The notes beneath the pieces were generated by a model. That model saw only the letters and a program-made list of their open reading frames with translations, was not told where the DNA came from and ran no database searches. Of a stretch of DNA of 64,000 nucleotides, positions 46,677 through 56,474 are shown one piece after another (the stretch's first letter is position 1; the number at the start of each line of letters is the position of its first letter). The stretch is from Roseobacter sp. GAI101 (GTDB lineage Bacteria; Pseudomonadota; Alphaproteobacteria; Rhodobacterales; Rhodobacteraceae), in assembly GCF_000156335.1 (NCBI RefSeq), contig NZ_DS999213.1, positions 36,900 to 100,899 on the forward strand, given 5' to 3'. The translations under genes were made by a program, and so were the position numbers.

Positions 46677-47942
46677 TCAATCCAAGGCCCGCCAGCCGAT
46701 ATCGCGCCGGAAAAATCCGCCCGGCCAATCGATGGCGTCAACCATACGGTAGGCCCGCGCCTGCGCTTCCGCCAGGCTTTCGCCGCGCGCGGTCACGTTC
46801 AACACCCGCCCGCCATTCGCGACGATCTGGCCATCCTGTTGGGCCGTGCCCGCGTGGAACACCATGTTCCGGCTGTCCTCCGGCAAATCATCCAACCCGC
46901 CAATAACGCTGCCCTTGGCATAGTCCCCCGGATAACCCAAAGCGGCCATGACAACGGTGACGGCATGATCTTCCGCCCAATTCACGCGCATTTCGCTCAG
47001 CCGTCCTTCGGCCGTGGCGTGCAGAAGATCAAACAGTTGCGCCCCAAGCCGCATCATCAACACCTGACATTCAGGGTCCCCGAACCGCGCGTTGTATTCC
47101 ACCAGACGCGGCGCCCCGTCTTTGATCATCAGACCCGCGTAGAGCACCCCTTGATAAGGCATTCCGCGCTCGGCCATCTCGGCCATGGTGGGGCGGATGA
47201 TCTCGTCCAGGGCGCGTTCGGCAATCGCGTCGGTCAACACTGGCGCGGGCGAATAGGCCCCCATGCCGCCGGTATTGGGGCCCGTGTCACCATCGCCCAC
47301 ACGCTTGTGGTCTTGTGCCGTGCCAATGGGCAACACGGTGTCGCCATCGCATAGCACGAAAAACGACGCCTCTTCGCCGTCCATGAATTCTTCGATCACC
47401 ACCTCGGCCCCGGCATCGCCAAAGGTACCGTCGAACATGGTGTCCACGGCGGCAAGCGCTTCTGCATCCGTCTCGGCGATGATGACGCCTTTGCCTGCGG
47501 CCAGACCGTCGGCCTTGATCACGATTGGGGCAGGATGGTCGGCCAGATAGGCGCGCGCAGATGCTGCATCGGTAAAGTGGCCATATGCCGCCGTGGGGGC
47601 GTTTGCGGCATCGCAGATTTCTTTGGTGAAGGCCTTTGAGGCCTCAAGTGCTGCGGCGGCCTTTGACGGTCCGAAGGTCAGCACACCGGCGGCGCGCAAA
47701 TCATCGGCAACCCCTGCGGCAAGCGGTGCCTCGGGCCCGATGATCACGAAATCGATGTTGTTCTCGGCGACGAATTCCACCACCGCCGCGCCATTGTTGA
47801 TGTCGAAGGTGGCACAGTCGGCAATGGCGGCAATGCCCGCATTGCCCGGTGCGACGATCAACTTGTCGCATTTGGGGTTTTGCAAAACGGCCCAGGCAAG
47901 GCTGTGTTCACGCCCGCCGCTGCCCAAAATGAGGATGTTCAT
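46677..47942 (-). CDS. purD: Phosphoribosylamine-glycine ligase
   Basis: 421-aa ATP-grasp enzyme joining phosphoribosylamine and glycine (GAR synthetase) in purine synthesis. It begins [17 protein letters not shown] and carries [18 protein letters not shown] chose the ATG at 47942 (AAGGGAG upstream); a longer frame starts at 48089 but runs into the divergent xseA. Length is normal for the family. Confidence 0.96.
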   Translation of the reverse strand: MNILILGSGGREHSLAWAVLQNPKCDKLIVAPGNAGIAAIADCATFDINNGAAVVEFVAENNIDFVIIGPEAPLAAGVADDLRAAGVLTFGPSKAAAALEASKAFTKEICDAANAPTAAYGHFTDAASARAYLADHPAPIVIKADGLAAGKGVIIAETDAEALAAVDTMFDGTFGDAGAEVVIEEFMDGEEASFFVLCDGDTVLPIGTAQDHKRVGDGDTGPNTGGMGAYSPAPVLTDAIAERALDEIIRPTMAEMAERGMPYQGVLYAGLMIKDGAPRLVEYNARFGDPECQVLMMRLGAQLFDLLHATAEGRLSEMRVNWAEDHAVTVVMAALGYPGDYAKGSVIGGLDDLPEDSRNMVFHAGTAQQDGQIVANGGRVLNVTARGESLAEAQARAYRMVDAIDWPGGFFRRDIGWRALD

Positions 47943-48012
47943 GAATACGCTCCCTTGGCCTTGGTTGCTGCGCGTTCTAAGCTGGGGCTGACAAAGACAC
48001 AAGGACGCGCGC

Positions 48013-49488
48013 ATGGATCTCATCGACGAACCGGCCCCGGGCCAGAACAGCCCGGAATTCACCGTGACCGAGCTTTCCAGCGCGATCAAGCGGGTGATCG
48101 AGAGCGAATTCGGTCATGTCCGGATTCGGGGCGAGGTGGGGCGCGTCAGCCGTCCGCGGTCGGGTCACATCTATCTCGACCTCAAGGATGATGCCTCGGT
48201 CATCTCCGGCGTGATCTGGAAAGGCGTGGCCGCCCGTCTGGAAACCCAGCCCGAAGAGGGGATGGAGGTGATCGCCACGGGCCGCATCACCACGTTCGGC
48301 GGGCAATCGAAATATCAGATCGTCATCGAAGACATCAAACCGGCGGGCATGGGCGCGCTGATGGCGCTGTTGGAAAAACGCAAGGCCGCGCTGGCGGCCG
48401 AGGGGTTGTTCGCCCCTGAACGCAAACGCGCGCTGCCGTATCTGCCTGATGTGATTGGCGTGGTCACGTCGCCTTCGGGGGCCGTGATCCGCGATATTCT
48501 GCACCGTCTGCGCGATCGTTTCCCGCGCAAGGTCCTGATCTGGCCAGTGGCCGTGCAAGGCGCGAAATGCGCGCCCGAGGTTGCGCGTGCCATCGAAGGG
48601 TTCAACAAACTGACCTTCGGCGGGGCGATTCCGCGGCCTGATCTGCTGATCGTCGCGCGCGGCGGCGGGTCGGTCGAAGACCTGTGGGGCTTTAACGAGG
48701 AAATCGTGGCGCGGGCCGCAGCCTTGTCCGAGATTCCGCTGATCTCGGCTGTGGGGCACGAAACGGACACGACCCTGATCGATTATGTGTCGGACAAACG
48801 CGCGCCCACGCCCACGGCAGCCGCTGAATTGGCTGTTCCCGTGCGCCACGAACTGGTCGCGTTGCTGGACGGCCAAGAGGCGCGCATGACCCGCGCGCTA
48901 AGCCAGGGGCTTGCGCGGCGCGATCAGCGGTTGCGCGACATGGCGCGGGCCTTGCCACGGGCAGACAGCTTGCTCGATGGTCCGCGGCAAAGGGTGGATG
49001 TTCTGGGCGGGCGGCTTGGGCCTGCGCTGACAGCGGGCGTTCAGAAACGTAAAGTGCGGCTGGCGAACATATCCGGCGTCCTGCGTCCCGGCACGCTTAC
49101 GCGCGCCTTGCAGTCCGAGCAGCGACGCCTTGCGGGCCTTTCAGCGCGCTTTCGGCCAGAGGCATTGGTGCAGGATCAAAAGCGCAAAGCCGAGGCGTTT
49201 CAAAGCCTTGCGCGCCGCCTTTCAGACGCGGGGCTGCGGCAGACCGCTGGCTGGCGCAAGCAGATTGCGGGGCTGGACCGTGTCCACGAGATGCTCAGCT
49301 ATAAATCCACGCTTGCGCGGGGCTATGCCGTCGTGCGCGGTGACGGCAAGCTGGTCACGACCAAAAAGGCCGCGCAGGATGCCACATCGCTCGAGATTGA
49401 ATTCGCCGATGGCCGCATGCAGGTGGGCGGCAAGGCCGGACCGCGCAAGGCTGCGAAAAAGCCGCCTGAACAGGGCAGTTTGTTCTAG
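48013..49488 (+). CDS. xseA: Exodeoxyribonuclease VII large subunit
   Basis: 491-aa cytosolic nuclease subunit degrading single-stranded DNA together with XseB. It has an N-terminal OB-like domain (ELSSAIKRVIESEFGHVRIRGEV) and catalytic-region blocks VARGGGSVEDLWGFNEE and SAVGHETDTTLIDYVSDKRAPTP. A helical C-terminal stretch runs to about residue 420, followed by GYAVVRGDGKLV. It is divergent from purD. No xseB is in the window. It overlaps the convergent downstream gene by 4 bp. Confidence 0.95.
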   Translation: MDLIDEPAPGQNSPEFTVTELSSAIKRVIESEFGHVRIRGEVGRVSRPRSGHIYLDLKDDASVISGVIWKGVAARLETQPEEGMEVIATGRITTFGGQSKYQIVIEDIKPAGMGALMALLEKRKAALAAEGLFAPERKRALPYLPDVIGVVTSPSGAVIRDILHRLRDRFPRKVLIWPVAVQGAKCAPEVARAIEGFNKLTFGGAIPRPDLLIVARGGGSVEDLWGFNEEIVARAAALSEIPLISAVGHETDTTLIDYVSDKRAPTPTAAAELAVPVRHELVALLDGQEARMTRALSQGLARRDQRLRDMARALPRADSLLDGPRQRVDVLGGRLGPALTAGVQKRKVRLANISGVLRPGTLTRALQSEQRRLAGLSARFRPEALVQDQKRKAEAFQSLARRLSDAGLRQTAGWRKQIAGLDRVHEMLSYKSTLARGYAVVRGDGKLVTTKKAAQDATSLEIEFADGRMQVGGKAGPRKAAKKPPEQGSLF

Positions 49489-49880
49489 ACCCCGATTTTG
49501 GGGCCGAGGCACAGAAGTTCCTCGTCCATGTCTTCCGCCTCATAAAGCTCGGTCGTCGTCGGGTTGTTCTCGAACCGGGCGATCAGACCGCCGGTGCCCA
49601 GCTGGAATGTCCAGCATTGCGCATCGGGGTTGTCGTCATAGGTAAAGCAAATCTGCCCGTTATCCTCGTACCACTGACCGGGCTTGCATTCGCCATCCAG
49701 AAACGACCATTCGACGCGGCGGTCCTCAAGGTAGCGTTCCGCCCCGTAGGTCTGCCCGTTGCTGTTGTAAAACAGGGTTTTTCCGCGGGTGTAGGCGTCG
49801 AACTGTTCGGCTGTCATGGGGGATTGCGCCGCCAGCGGGGCCGCCGTGATCAACGCGAGAAGGGCGAGAATATGTTTCAT
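49485..49880 (-). CDS. Small exported protein of unknown function
   Basis: 131 aa from the ATG at 49880. A signal peptide (MKHILALLALITAAPLAAQ) is followed by an acidic mature part rich in aromatic residues with several cysteines (GECKPGQWY, GQICFTYD, DAQCWTF, ELLCLG), likely forming periplasmic disulfides. No domain recognised. It converges on xseA. Confidence 0.75.
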   Translation of the reverse strand: MKHILALLALITAAPLAAQSPMTAEQFDAYTRGKTLFYNSNGQTYGAERYLEDRRVEWSFLDGECKPGQWYEDNGQICFTYDDNPDAQCWTFQLGTGGLIARFENNPTTTELYEAEDMDEELLCLGPKIGV

Positions 49881-49932
49881 GCTTTCAACCTGACAGAAAG
49901 GGTGCGGCTGATCCAGTGAGGATGATCCGCCC

Positions 49933-50943
49933 TCAGGCAGGTTTCTGCCAGCGCGCCACGCGGCGGTCCATGATGCGCCGCCAAAGCGGGGGCACCAGCG
50001 CAAGCACCGCCATCACCGGCAGGGATCGTGGCAGCACCGGCATCGTATCCGGCGTGACCTCAAGCGCGGGAAAGGCGCGGGCAGGGCGCAGGTGGTGGTC
50101 CGAATGGCGCGGCGCGTTCAGCATCATCGCTGACGAATACCACGCCGGTGCGTTCCAGCTGTGCTGCGGGCCGACGGGTTCCATGCGACCATCGCTGCGT
50201 CTTTGGCGGCGCAGCCCGTAGTGCTGCACATAATCGGACAGCAGCAATTGCATCTGCGCATAAAAGGCGATGGCCAGCAGGGCGGCCACGCCACGCCCCC
50301 CAGCGATGAGCGCGGCACAGCCAAGCGACAGCGCGCCCCCTGCAAGATACCCGACATAAGGATGCGTCAGCGCGGTTTGGTCGCTCCCTCGCGCGCGGTG
50401 CCGGGTGTCGGCGCGCAGGCCCGCCAAGAACTCACCCCGCAGAACACGGAACGCATAGGCATAAAACCCTTCGCCCAGACGTGCCGAATTGGGGTCGGCA
50501 TCAGTCGCAGCGTGGATATGGTGCACCCGAAGATGTGCGGACACGTGGTGCCCGTGCAGGATCGAACAATAGATCGCCGTGCCGATGCGTCTTGGCCATC
50601 GGGTACCCGCATGGATAAGCTCGTGCGCGTTGGAGTTCGAGATTTGCCCGAAAAACAATCCCGCACCGAGGTAGATCATCACCTTGTCCGAAACACCTGA
50701 TCCGCTGTTCCCGGCCAACGCCCAAACCGCCAAGGGCAATAGGGTAAAATGCGCGGCGGCAAGGATCAGGCTTAGACCGCGCCCCGTGTCATCCCGCGTC
50801 GGCGTCAGCCGCGCGATACGGTCGAGGAAAAACACCAGCACGGTGATCGACAGCAAGGCCGCCAGCGGCCAGGGCCCGCCAAACACGCAGGCCAGCGCCA
50901 AAAGCACGGCAGGGGTCAGGCTGGCGATGGCATAGCAGATCAT
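49933..50943 (-). CDS. AlkB-like membrane di-iron hydroxylase
   Basis: 336 aa with about six membrane segments. The histidine clusters of alkane 1-monooxygenases are present: HELIHAGTR, HGHHVSAHLRVHHIHAATDADP and RHSDHHLRP, plus DYVQHYGL. The enzyme would hydroxylate an alkyl chain using a di-iron centre and electrons from a rubredoxin. It is about 50 residues shorter than classic AlkB, and no rubredoxin is adjacent. The substrate could be an alkane or another lipid. Confidence 0.85.
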   Translation of the reverse strand: MICYAIASLTPAVLLALACVFGGPWPLAALLSITVLVFFLDRIARLTPTRDDTGRGLSLILAAAHFTLLPLAVWALAGNSGSGVSDKVMIYLGAGLFFGQISNSNAHELIHAGTRWPRRIGTAIYCSILHGHHVSAHLRVHHIHAATDADPNSARLGEGFYAYAFRVLRGEFLAGLRADTRHRARGSDQTALTHPYVGYLAGGALSLGCAALIAGGRGVAALLAIAFYAQMQLLLSDYVQHYGLRRQRRSDGRMEPVGPQHSWNAPAWYSSAMMLNAPRHSDHHLRPARAFPALEVTPDTMPVLPRSLPVMAVLALVPPLWRRIMDRRVARWQKPA

Positions 50944-51126
50944 CTTATCGGCTCCGTCTTGGTCCCGTCAGGGTTTGCAGGTTTCTTATAGGCGAAATGC
51001 GGCGCGAAAAAGGACGCAGCCTGTCGCGGGTACCGCGTAAAGCGCAACGGAAAGGTCGTTTTTCGAATGTGAGCAAGGATGCTTTTTTGATAGCTTGCCC
51101 GCAAGAACTTAACGAAGGGCCGAAAC

Positions 51127-52836
51127 ATGGCATTGGATGATCGCAAGAAATCAGGGGAAGGCCCCGAAAAAGGCGTCTGGAAATCCGGCAAGGGCAAGGG
51201 GCGCACCCACACCAAGGGACGTCAGCTGGATGATGCCGCTTGGGATCAGGTGCGCGCCTTGCTGGGCGACAAACCGCGCCGTGCCGATCTGCTGATCGAA
51301 CATCTGCATCTGATTCAGGACGAATACGGCCATCTGTCCGCCGCCCATCTGCGCGCGCTGGCCGAAGAAATGCGACTGAGCATGGCCGAAGTCTATGAGG
51401 TTGCCACCTTCTACGCGCATTTCGATGTGGTGAAAGAAGGAGAGGTGCCACCGCCTGCCTTGACGATCCGCATCTGCGATTCTCTGGCCTGCGAGATGGC
51501 GGGGGCGCAGGAGTTGAAGGCTGCGCTCGAGGAGGGGCTGGACGCAACGCAGGTGCGTGTCGTGCGTGCGCCGTGCATTGGCCGTTGCGATACCGCACCC
51601 GCGCTTGAGATCGGTCATAATTTTGTGGATCACGCGACGGTTGAAAAGGTCGAGGCGGTAATCGCCGCAGGTGACATCCATGTGCATGTGCCCGATTATG
51701 AAGATTTCGCCGCCTATTCCAATGACGGGGGGTACGAGACGTTGAAAACCCTGCGCGCCACCGGCGATTGGGAAGCGGTGCAGGACCAACTGCTCGAGGC
51801 CGGACTGCGCGGTCTTGGCGGGGCGGGTTTCCCGTCGGGCAAGAAATGGGGCTTTGTCCGTGGCAATGCGGGCCCGCGCTATATGGCCGTCAACGGGGAC
51901 GAGGGCGAACCGGGTACGTTCAAGGATCGCTGGTATCTGGAACGTGTGCCGCATCATTTCCTTGAGGGGATGCTGATCGCCGCCTGGGCCGTCGAGGCGG
52001 ACAAGGTGTTCTTGTACATGCGCGACGAATATCCGCAGGTACTGGCACTGCTGCGCACGGAAATCGCGGCGCTGGAAGCGGCGGGCATTGTCGAGCCTGG
52101 CTATATCGACCTGCGGCGCGGGGCCGGAGCCTATATCTGCGGCGAGGAATCCGCGATGATCGAAAGCATCGAAGGCAAACGCGGCATGCCACGGCACCGC
52201 CCGCCTTATGTGGCGCAGGTCGGCATCTTTGGCCGCCCGACTTTGGTGCATAACGTCGAGACATTGCACTGGGTCGCGCGGGTGTGCCGCGAGGGGCCCG
52301 AGGTGCTGAACAGCACGGTCAAGAATGACCGCAAGGGCCTGCGCAGCTATTCCGTGTCGGGCCGCGTCGCCAATCCGGGCATGTATCTGCTGCCGGCCGG
52401 ATCGACGATCACCGATATCATCGACGCCGCAGGCGGCATGGCCGACGGGCATGTGTTCAAGGCATATCAACCCGGCGGGCCGTCTTCGGGCCTGTTGCCA
52501 GCATCCATGGCGGATGTGGTGATGGATTTCGATACATTGCAACCGCATGGATCGTTTATCGGATCGGCGGCGGTGGTGGTGTTGTCAGAACATGACAGCG
52601 CCAAGGCGGCCGCCCTGAACATGCTGCGGTTCTTTGAGGATGAAAGCTGTGGCCAGTGCACGCCCTGCCGTGTCGGCTGCGAAAAGGCGGTCAAGCTGAT
52701 GCAGGCGGATCGCTGGGATAAACCCCTGTTGGAGGAATTGTCCCAAGCCATGGTCGATGCGTCGATCTGCGGGCTGGGGCAAGCGGCCCCGAACCCGATC
52801 CGGCTGGTGATGAAGCATTTCCCCGACGAGGTGTAA
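51127..52836 (+). CDS. fdsB: Fused NuoE/NuoF-type subunit of NAD-dependent formate dehydrogenase
   Basis: 569 aa. Residues about 30-175 form a NuoE-like thioredoxin domain with [2Fe-2S] cysteines (CDSLACEMAG, APCIGRCDTAP). From about residue 190 comes a NuoF-like NADH/FMN domain (GLRGLGGAGFPSGKKW, VNGDEGEPGTFKDR, GAGAYICGEESAMIESIEG). Its [4Fe-4S] cysteines are in ESCGQCTPCRVGCEK. This is the gamma/beta fusion of soluble formate dehydrogenases. The catalytic alpha subunit and fdsD/C normally follow, but ftsY follows here, so it appears orphaned. An NADH-dependent hydrogenase or other partner is possible. Confidence 0.88.
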   Translation: MALDDRKKSGEGPEKGVWKSGKGKGRTHTKGRQLDDAAWDQVRALLGDKPRRADLLIEHLHLIQDEYGHLSAAHLRALAEEMRLSMAEVYEVATFYAHFDVVKEGEVPPPALTIRICDSLACEMAGAQELKAALEEGLDATQVRVVRAPCIGRCDTAPALEIGHNFVDHATVEKVEAVIAAGDIHVHVPDYEDFAAYSNDGGYETLKTLRATGDWEAVQDQLLEAGLRGLGGAGFPSGKKWGFVRGNAGPRYMAVNGDEGEPGTFKDRWYLERVPHHFLEGMLIAAWAVEADKVFLYMRDEYPQVLALLRTEIAALEAAGIVEPGYIDLRRGAGAYICGEESAMIESIEGKRGMPRHRPPYVAQVGIFGRPTLVHNVETLHWVARVCREGPEVLNSTVKNDRKGLRSYSVSGRVANPGMYLLPAGSTITDIIDAAGGMADGHVFKAYQPGGPSSGLLPASMADVVMDFDTLQPHGSFIGSAAVVVLSEHDSAKAAALNMLRFFEDESCGQCTPCRVGCEKAVKLMQADRWDKPLLEELSQAMVDASICGLGQAAPNPIRLVMKHFPDEV

Positions 52837-52861
52837 TCGCACGCACCAGCGACGTTCAGGC

Positions 52862-52892
52862 AAAGGGCTGCCCGCTATCGGGCGGCCTTTTT
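52862..52892 (+). terminator. Rho-independent terminator after the fused NuoEF-type gene
   Basis: Thirteen-pair stem with wobbles (52862-52874 with 52879-52891) around a 4-nt loop, with a T run at 52888-52892. It lies 26 bp after the stop, and supports ftsY being a separate unit. Confidence 0.8.
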
Positions 52893-53005
52893 GCTGTTCG
52901 GGTCGTGTGGGGCGTCAAATCTTGTCGGCACCCTTTCCTCTCGCCGAATGAGGCTGTAGATCGTAGTCAACAGACGACGCCTGACACCATTTCCGGAGAG
53001 CACGC

Positions 53006-54205
53006 TTGGCCTTTTTCAAAAAGCTGAAAACCAAATTGTTCAAATCCTCGTCCAAGATCGACGCGGGGCTGGAGGCGATTGTCGAAGACGGCGGCGCGGT
53101 GCAAGCGCCCGAAACCATCGACGAAGCCCCCGTAGATCAAGTGATGGAGACGCCGCAAGCGGCTGTCGAAGCCTTGCCCGAGGCCGTGGATGACGAACCC
53201 GCGCCTCTGCCAGCCGACGCAGAGGAAGCGCCCGAGCCCGTTTCCATTTGCGAAACAATTCAGCCCGCTGTTTCCGATTTGGATACAGAAAACCCTGCCA
53301 AACCCGGCCCGGCCAAGCCCGGTCTGATGGGCCGACTGCTGGGGCGCGATACGTCGGCACCCGTGGTGCGTCGGGTGCTGGATGACGAGATGCTGGAGCA
53401 GCTTGAAGAGCTGTTGATCTCGACCGACATGGGCGTCGATACGGCGCTGCGGGTGACAGCGAACATGGCCGAAGGGCGCTTTGGCAAGCGTCTGTCTGTC
53501 GACGAAATCAAACGTCTCTTGGCTGCCGAGATTGCGCGGATCATGGACCCGATCGCCAAACCGCTGCCGCTGTATTCCAAGACACCGCAGGTTGTGTTGG
53601 TCGTGGGCGTGAACGGGTCGGGCAAGACGACTACGATCGGCAAGCTCGCCAGCCAGTTCAAGGCGGCGGGCAAGCATGTGGTGATTGCCGCCGGTGACAC
53701 GTTTCGCGCCGCCGCAGTCGAACAATTGCAGGTCTGGGGCGACCGTGCGGGCGTGCCCGTGTTGACGGCGGCCCAAGGGTCCGACCCGGCCAGCCTTGCC
53801 TTCGAGGCGATGGGGCAGGCCGAACGCGATGGCGCAGACCTGTTGCTGATCGATACCGCCGGACGCCTGCAAAACCGCGGCGACCTGATGGAGGAACTGG
53901 CCAAGATCGTGCGCGTGATCCGCAAGAAAGACGCCACCGCCCCGCATAACACGCTGTTGGTGCTGGATGCGACGACGGGTCAGAACGCGCTTAATCAGGT
54001 CAAGGTCTTCCAGGAGATTTCTGATGTGTCCGGTCTTGTCATGACCAAGCTGGATGGCACGGCTAAAGGCGGTGTGCTGGTGGCGTTGGCGGATAAGTTC
54101 GGTCTGCCGATCCACGCGATCGGGGTCGGTGAACAGATCGACGATCTGCAACCCTTTGACCCGCAGGAATTTGCGGATGCGCTGATGGGGCTTGATCCCC
54201 AGTGA
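53006..54205 (+). CDS. ftsY: Signal recognition particle receptor FtsY
   Basis: 399-aa membrane-associated GTPase that docks the signal recognition particle at the SecYEG translocon. It starts at TTG preceded by GGAGAG, giving MAFFKKLK. An acidic N-terminal region (about residues 15-110) is followed by the NG domain: GVNGSGKTTTIGKLA (G1), DTFRAAAVEQL, LIDTAGRLQNR, and MTKLDGTAKGG. Length is typical. It overlaps the next gene by 4 bp (GTGA). Confidence 0.96.
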   Translation: MAFFKKLKTKLFKSSSKIDAGLEAIVEDGGAVQAPETIDEAPVDQVMETPQAAVEALPEAVDDEPAPLPADAEEAPEPVSICETIQPAVSDLDTENPAKPGPAKPGLMGRLLGRDTSAPVVRRVLDDEMLEQLEELLISTDMGVDTALRVTANMAEGRFGKRLSVDEIKRLLAAEIARIMDPIAKPLPLYSKTPQVVLVVGVNGSGKTTTIGKLASQFKAAGKHVVIAAGDTFRAAAVEQLQVWGDRAGVPVLTAAQGSDPASLAFEAMGQAERDGADLLLIDTAGRLQNRGDLMEELAKIVRVIRKKDATAPHNTLLVLDATTGQNALNQVKVFQEISDVSGLVMTKLDGTAKGGVLVALADKFGLPIHAIGVGEQIDDLQPFDPQEFADALMGLDPQ

Positions 54206-55104
54206 CAGATTGGCTTGCCCAGATAGAGGGCACTGCGCAAGGGCATCAGGTTGCCTTGATCCTCGCTATTCTGGCGGCGTTCCTGCATGCGGTCTTTGGT
54301 GCGCTGCAAAAGGGGCGGCATGATCCCTGGCTGACGCGGGGCGCGATCGACGCGTGTTATTGTGTCATGGCAGCGCCTTTTGCATTGTTTGTCGTGCCGT
54401 GGCCTGAACCGCACATGTGGGTCATTTTTGCCGGGGCCTGGGCGATCCATATCGTCTACAAGATCCTGCAGGCCTGGGCCTATACCAAGGGCGCTTATAC
54501 CGTGGTATATCCGGTGGTGCGCGGCACGGGGCCGCTGTTTACCGTGATCGGGGCCTATCTGATCTTCAACGAAAGCTTTACCGGCATCCAGTGGCTGGGG
54601 GTGGCCGTGTTGATGGCGGGGATCTTTGGTCTGGCTCTGTACAACATGGTGTTTCTGGTCTCCGAAAGGGACACGCTGAACGCGGCCCTTGGGCTGGCTG
54701 TGCTGACCGGCCTGTTCGTCGCATTTTACACCACCTTTGACGCCTACGGGATCCGTGCCAGCGAAAACCCGTTTACCTTTCTGGCATGGTTTTTCATGAT
54801 CGACGGTGTGGTGATGCCCTTTATCGCTGCCCGTCGCTGGCAGCGCATGGACAATCGGCCCGCACTTGGCCCTTTGATGACACGGGGAATGGCGGGTGGC
54901 ATCGTGGCGTTCTTCAGCTTTGGCGCGATCATGATGGCCACACGGCTGGACAAGGTCGGCGAAGCGGCGGTTCTGCGCGAAACTTCGACCGTGTTTGCGG
55001 CGGTGATCGGTTGGCTGGTGTTGAAAGAAACTGTAGGCCCGCGCCGGATTGCGCTGATGGCATTGATTGCCGCGGGCGCTGTGATAGTTGAGATTGGTGG
55101 CTGA
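54202..55104 (+). CDS. EamA/DMT-family transporter
   Basis: 300-aa inner-membrane protein with ten predicted segments arranged as two EamA halves. The second-half block DKVGEAAVLRETSTVFAAVIGWLVLKE is typical. It begins at a GTG overlapping the ftsY stop. Substrate unknown. The order ftsY, this permease, then yciB looks like a conserved arrangement in related genomes (from memory). Confidence 0.85.
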   Translation: MTDWLAQIEGTAQGHQVALILAILAAFLHAVFGALQKGRHDPWLTRGAIDACYCVMAAPFALFVVPWPEPHMWVIFAGAWAIHIVYKILQAWAYTKGAYTVVYPVVRGTGPLFTVIGAYLIFNESFTGIQWLGVAVLMAGIFGLALYNMVFLVSERDTLNAALGLAVLTGLFVAFYTTFDAYGIRASENPFTFLAWFFMIDGVVMPFIAARRWQRMDNRPALGPLMTRGMAGGIVAFFSFGAIMMATRLDKVGEAAVLRETSTVFAAVIGWLVLKETVGPRRIALMALIAAGAVIVEIGG

Positions 55105-55115
55105 AGGAGTTCCCG

Positions 55116-55715
55116 ATGACTGAAAAACGCGCGATCCATCCGATTGTGAAATCAACGCTCGATTTCGGGCCTGTGCTGCTCTTTTTCGTGGCCTACATGT
55201 ACTTCAAGGATGATGTTTTCACGATTGGCGGGACCGAATACAGCGGCTTCATCCTCGTGACGGCCGCTTTCGTCCCTTTGCTGATCGCATCGACGGCGGC
55301 CCTTTGGCTTTTGACCGGCAAGCTGAGCCGGATGCAGGTGGCAACGGTGATCCTGGTGACGGTGTTCGGCGGGCTGTCGGTCTGGTTGAACGACGAGCGG
55401 TTTTTCAAGATGAAGCCGACGGTGATCTATTTGCTGTTCGGCCTGATTCTGGCCGTCGGGCTGCTGCGCGGGCAATCCTACCTCAAGTTTCTGATGGAAG
55501 AGATGATGCCGTTGCAGGAGGCGGGCTGGATGATTCTGACCAAGCGCCTGATGCTGTGCTTTTTCGGGCTGGCGCTGGCGAATGAAGTCATCTGGCGTTT
55601 CGCAAGCACCGAAACATGGGTCTATTTCAAGACCTTCGGACTGACGGCGGCGGTGTTCATCTTTTTCATGGCGCAAAGCAGGGTGTTTCAGGCTTACGCG
55701 TTGGAGAAGGACTAG
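55116..55715 (+). CDS. yciB: Inner membrane septation protein YciB
   Basis: 199-aa protein with five membrane segments and the YciB blocks LDFGPVLLFFVAY, LTGKLSRMQ and FKMKPTVIYLLFG. It affects cell-envelope integrity and septation in the bacteria where it has been studied. It starts at ATG with AAGGAG. It is likely cotranscribed with the permease upstream (11 bp gap). Confidence 0.9.
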   Translation: MTEKRAIHPIVKSTLDFGPVLLFFVAYMYFKDDVFTIGGTEYSGFILVTAAFVPLLIASTAALWLLTGKLSRMQVATVILVTVFGGLSVWLNDERFFKMKPTVIYLLFGLILAVGLLRGQSYLKFLMEEMMPLQEAGWMILTKRLMLCFFGLALANEVIWRFASTETWVYFKTFGLTAAVFIFFMAQSRVFQAYALEKD

Positions 55716-55724
55716 GGGCCGGTT

Positions 55725-56441
55725 TCAGGCCCGCTCGGACCGAACGTTCGCCTTCGCTTGATCGGGGTGTGATGTGACCTCGGACGGGGCGATGGAAAAC
55801 GCGACCTTCTGCGCCATATCCACCGACAGCGTCGCGTTAAGCGCCATTTTGAAGCGGGTGGATTTCTGCGACAGCCGCCGCAGGTCGGCGCTGGACCATT
55901 CCAGAATCTCCGACCCTTTGGACATCACCGTTGTTGCCGAGGCGCGCTGATCCGTCAGATACGCGACCTCGCCCACGAAAACACCGGGGCGGATCATGAA
56001 ACTGTCGTGCTTCTTGGTGATCCAGGTTTCGCCGGACAAGGTGTAGAACATCCGCGTCATCGGCGCACCTTCGGTGGTCAGCTTGGTCGGGGCGTCCAGT
56101 CTGTAGCGTTTTGCATGGCGCATCAGTGTGCGGAAATCACCGGGCGGAAGGCCGGGGAAGTTGTGATAAATGTCGCTGTGCGCGCGCGGGATGGCCAGCC
56201 GCGAGTTGCGTGCCAGCAACCCGACCAGTCCGAACATATTGGCGCAGCCGATCAGGCCGCTGATATAGATCGCCTCCCAAAGGGGTTGATCCGCGACAAA
56301 GGCGTAATAGACGATGTAAAATCCGGTCCCGCACATCAGCAGCAGACGCAGGATGATCTGGTTGATGATGAGCAGCCCCATCACATAACAGGCACCCGCG
56401 GCGTAGACCAGAAACTGAACGTTTTGCAGGGCTTCAGGCAC
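55725..56441 (-). CDS. Popeye-like membrane protein with cyclic-nucleotide-binding fold
   Basis: 238 aa starting at GTG. Residues about 10-85 have three membrane segments (for example FLVYAAGACYVMGLLIINQIILRL). After them comes a soluble cNMP-binding-like beta roll (LTTEGAPMTRMFYTLSGETWI, FVGEVAYLTDQRASATTV). The architecture matches bacterial Popeye-domain proteins. It could sense a cyclic nucleotide at the membrane. Downstream effect unknown. Confidence 0.75.
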   Translation of the reverse strand: MPEALQNVQFLVYAAGACYVMGLLIINQIILRLLLMCGTGFYIVYYAFVADQPLWEAIYISGLIGCANMFGLVGLLARNSRLAIPRAHSDIYHNFPGLPPGDFRTLMRHAKRYRLDAPTKLTTEGAPMTRMFYTLSGETWITKKHDSFMIRPGVFVGEVAYLTDQRASATTVMSKGSEILEWSSADLRRLSQKSTRFKMALNATLSVDMAQKVAFSIAPSEVTSHPDQAKANVRSERA

Positions 56442-56474
56442 AGACAGTCCAAACCTTCAAGGGTCGACGCAGCA

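Noticed and set aside
47943..48089. N-terminal extension of purD
   Set aside because: Would overlap xseA on the other strand; family start [13 protein letters not shown] has its own ribosome binding site.
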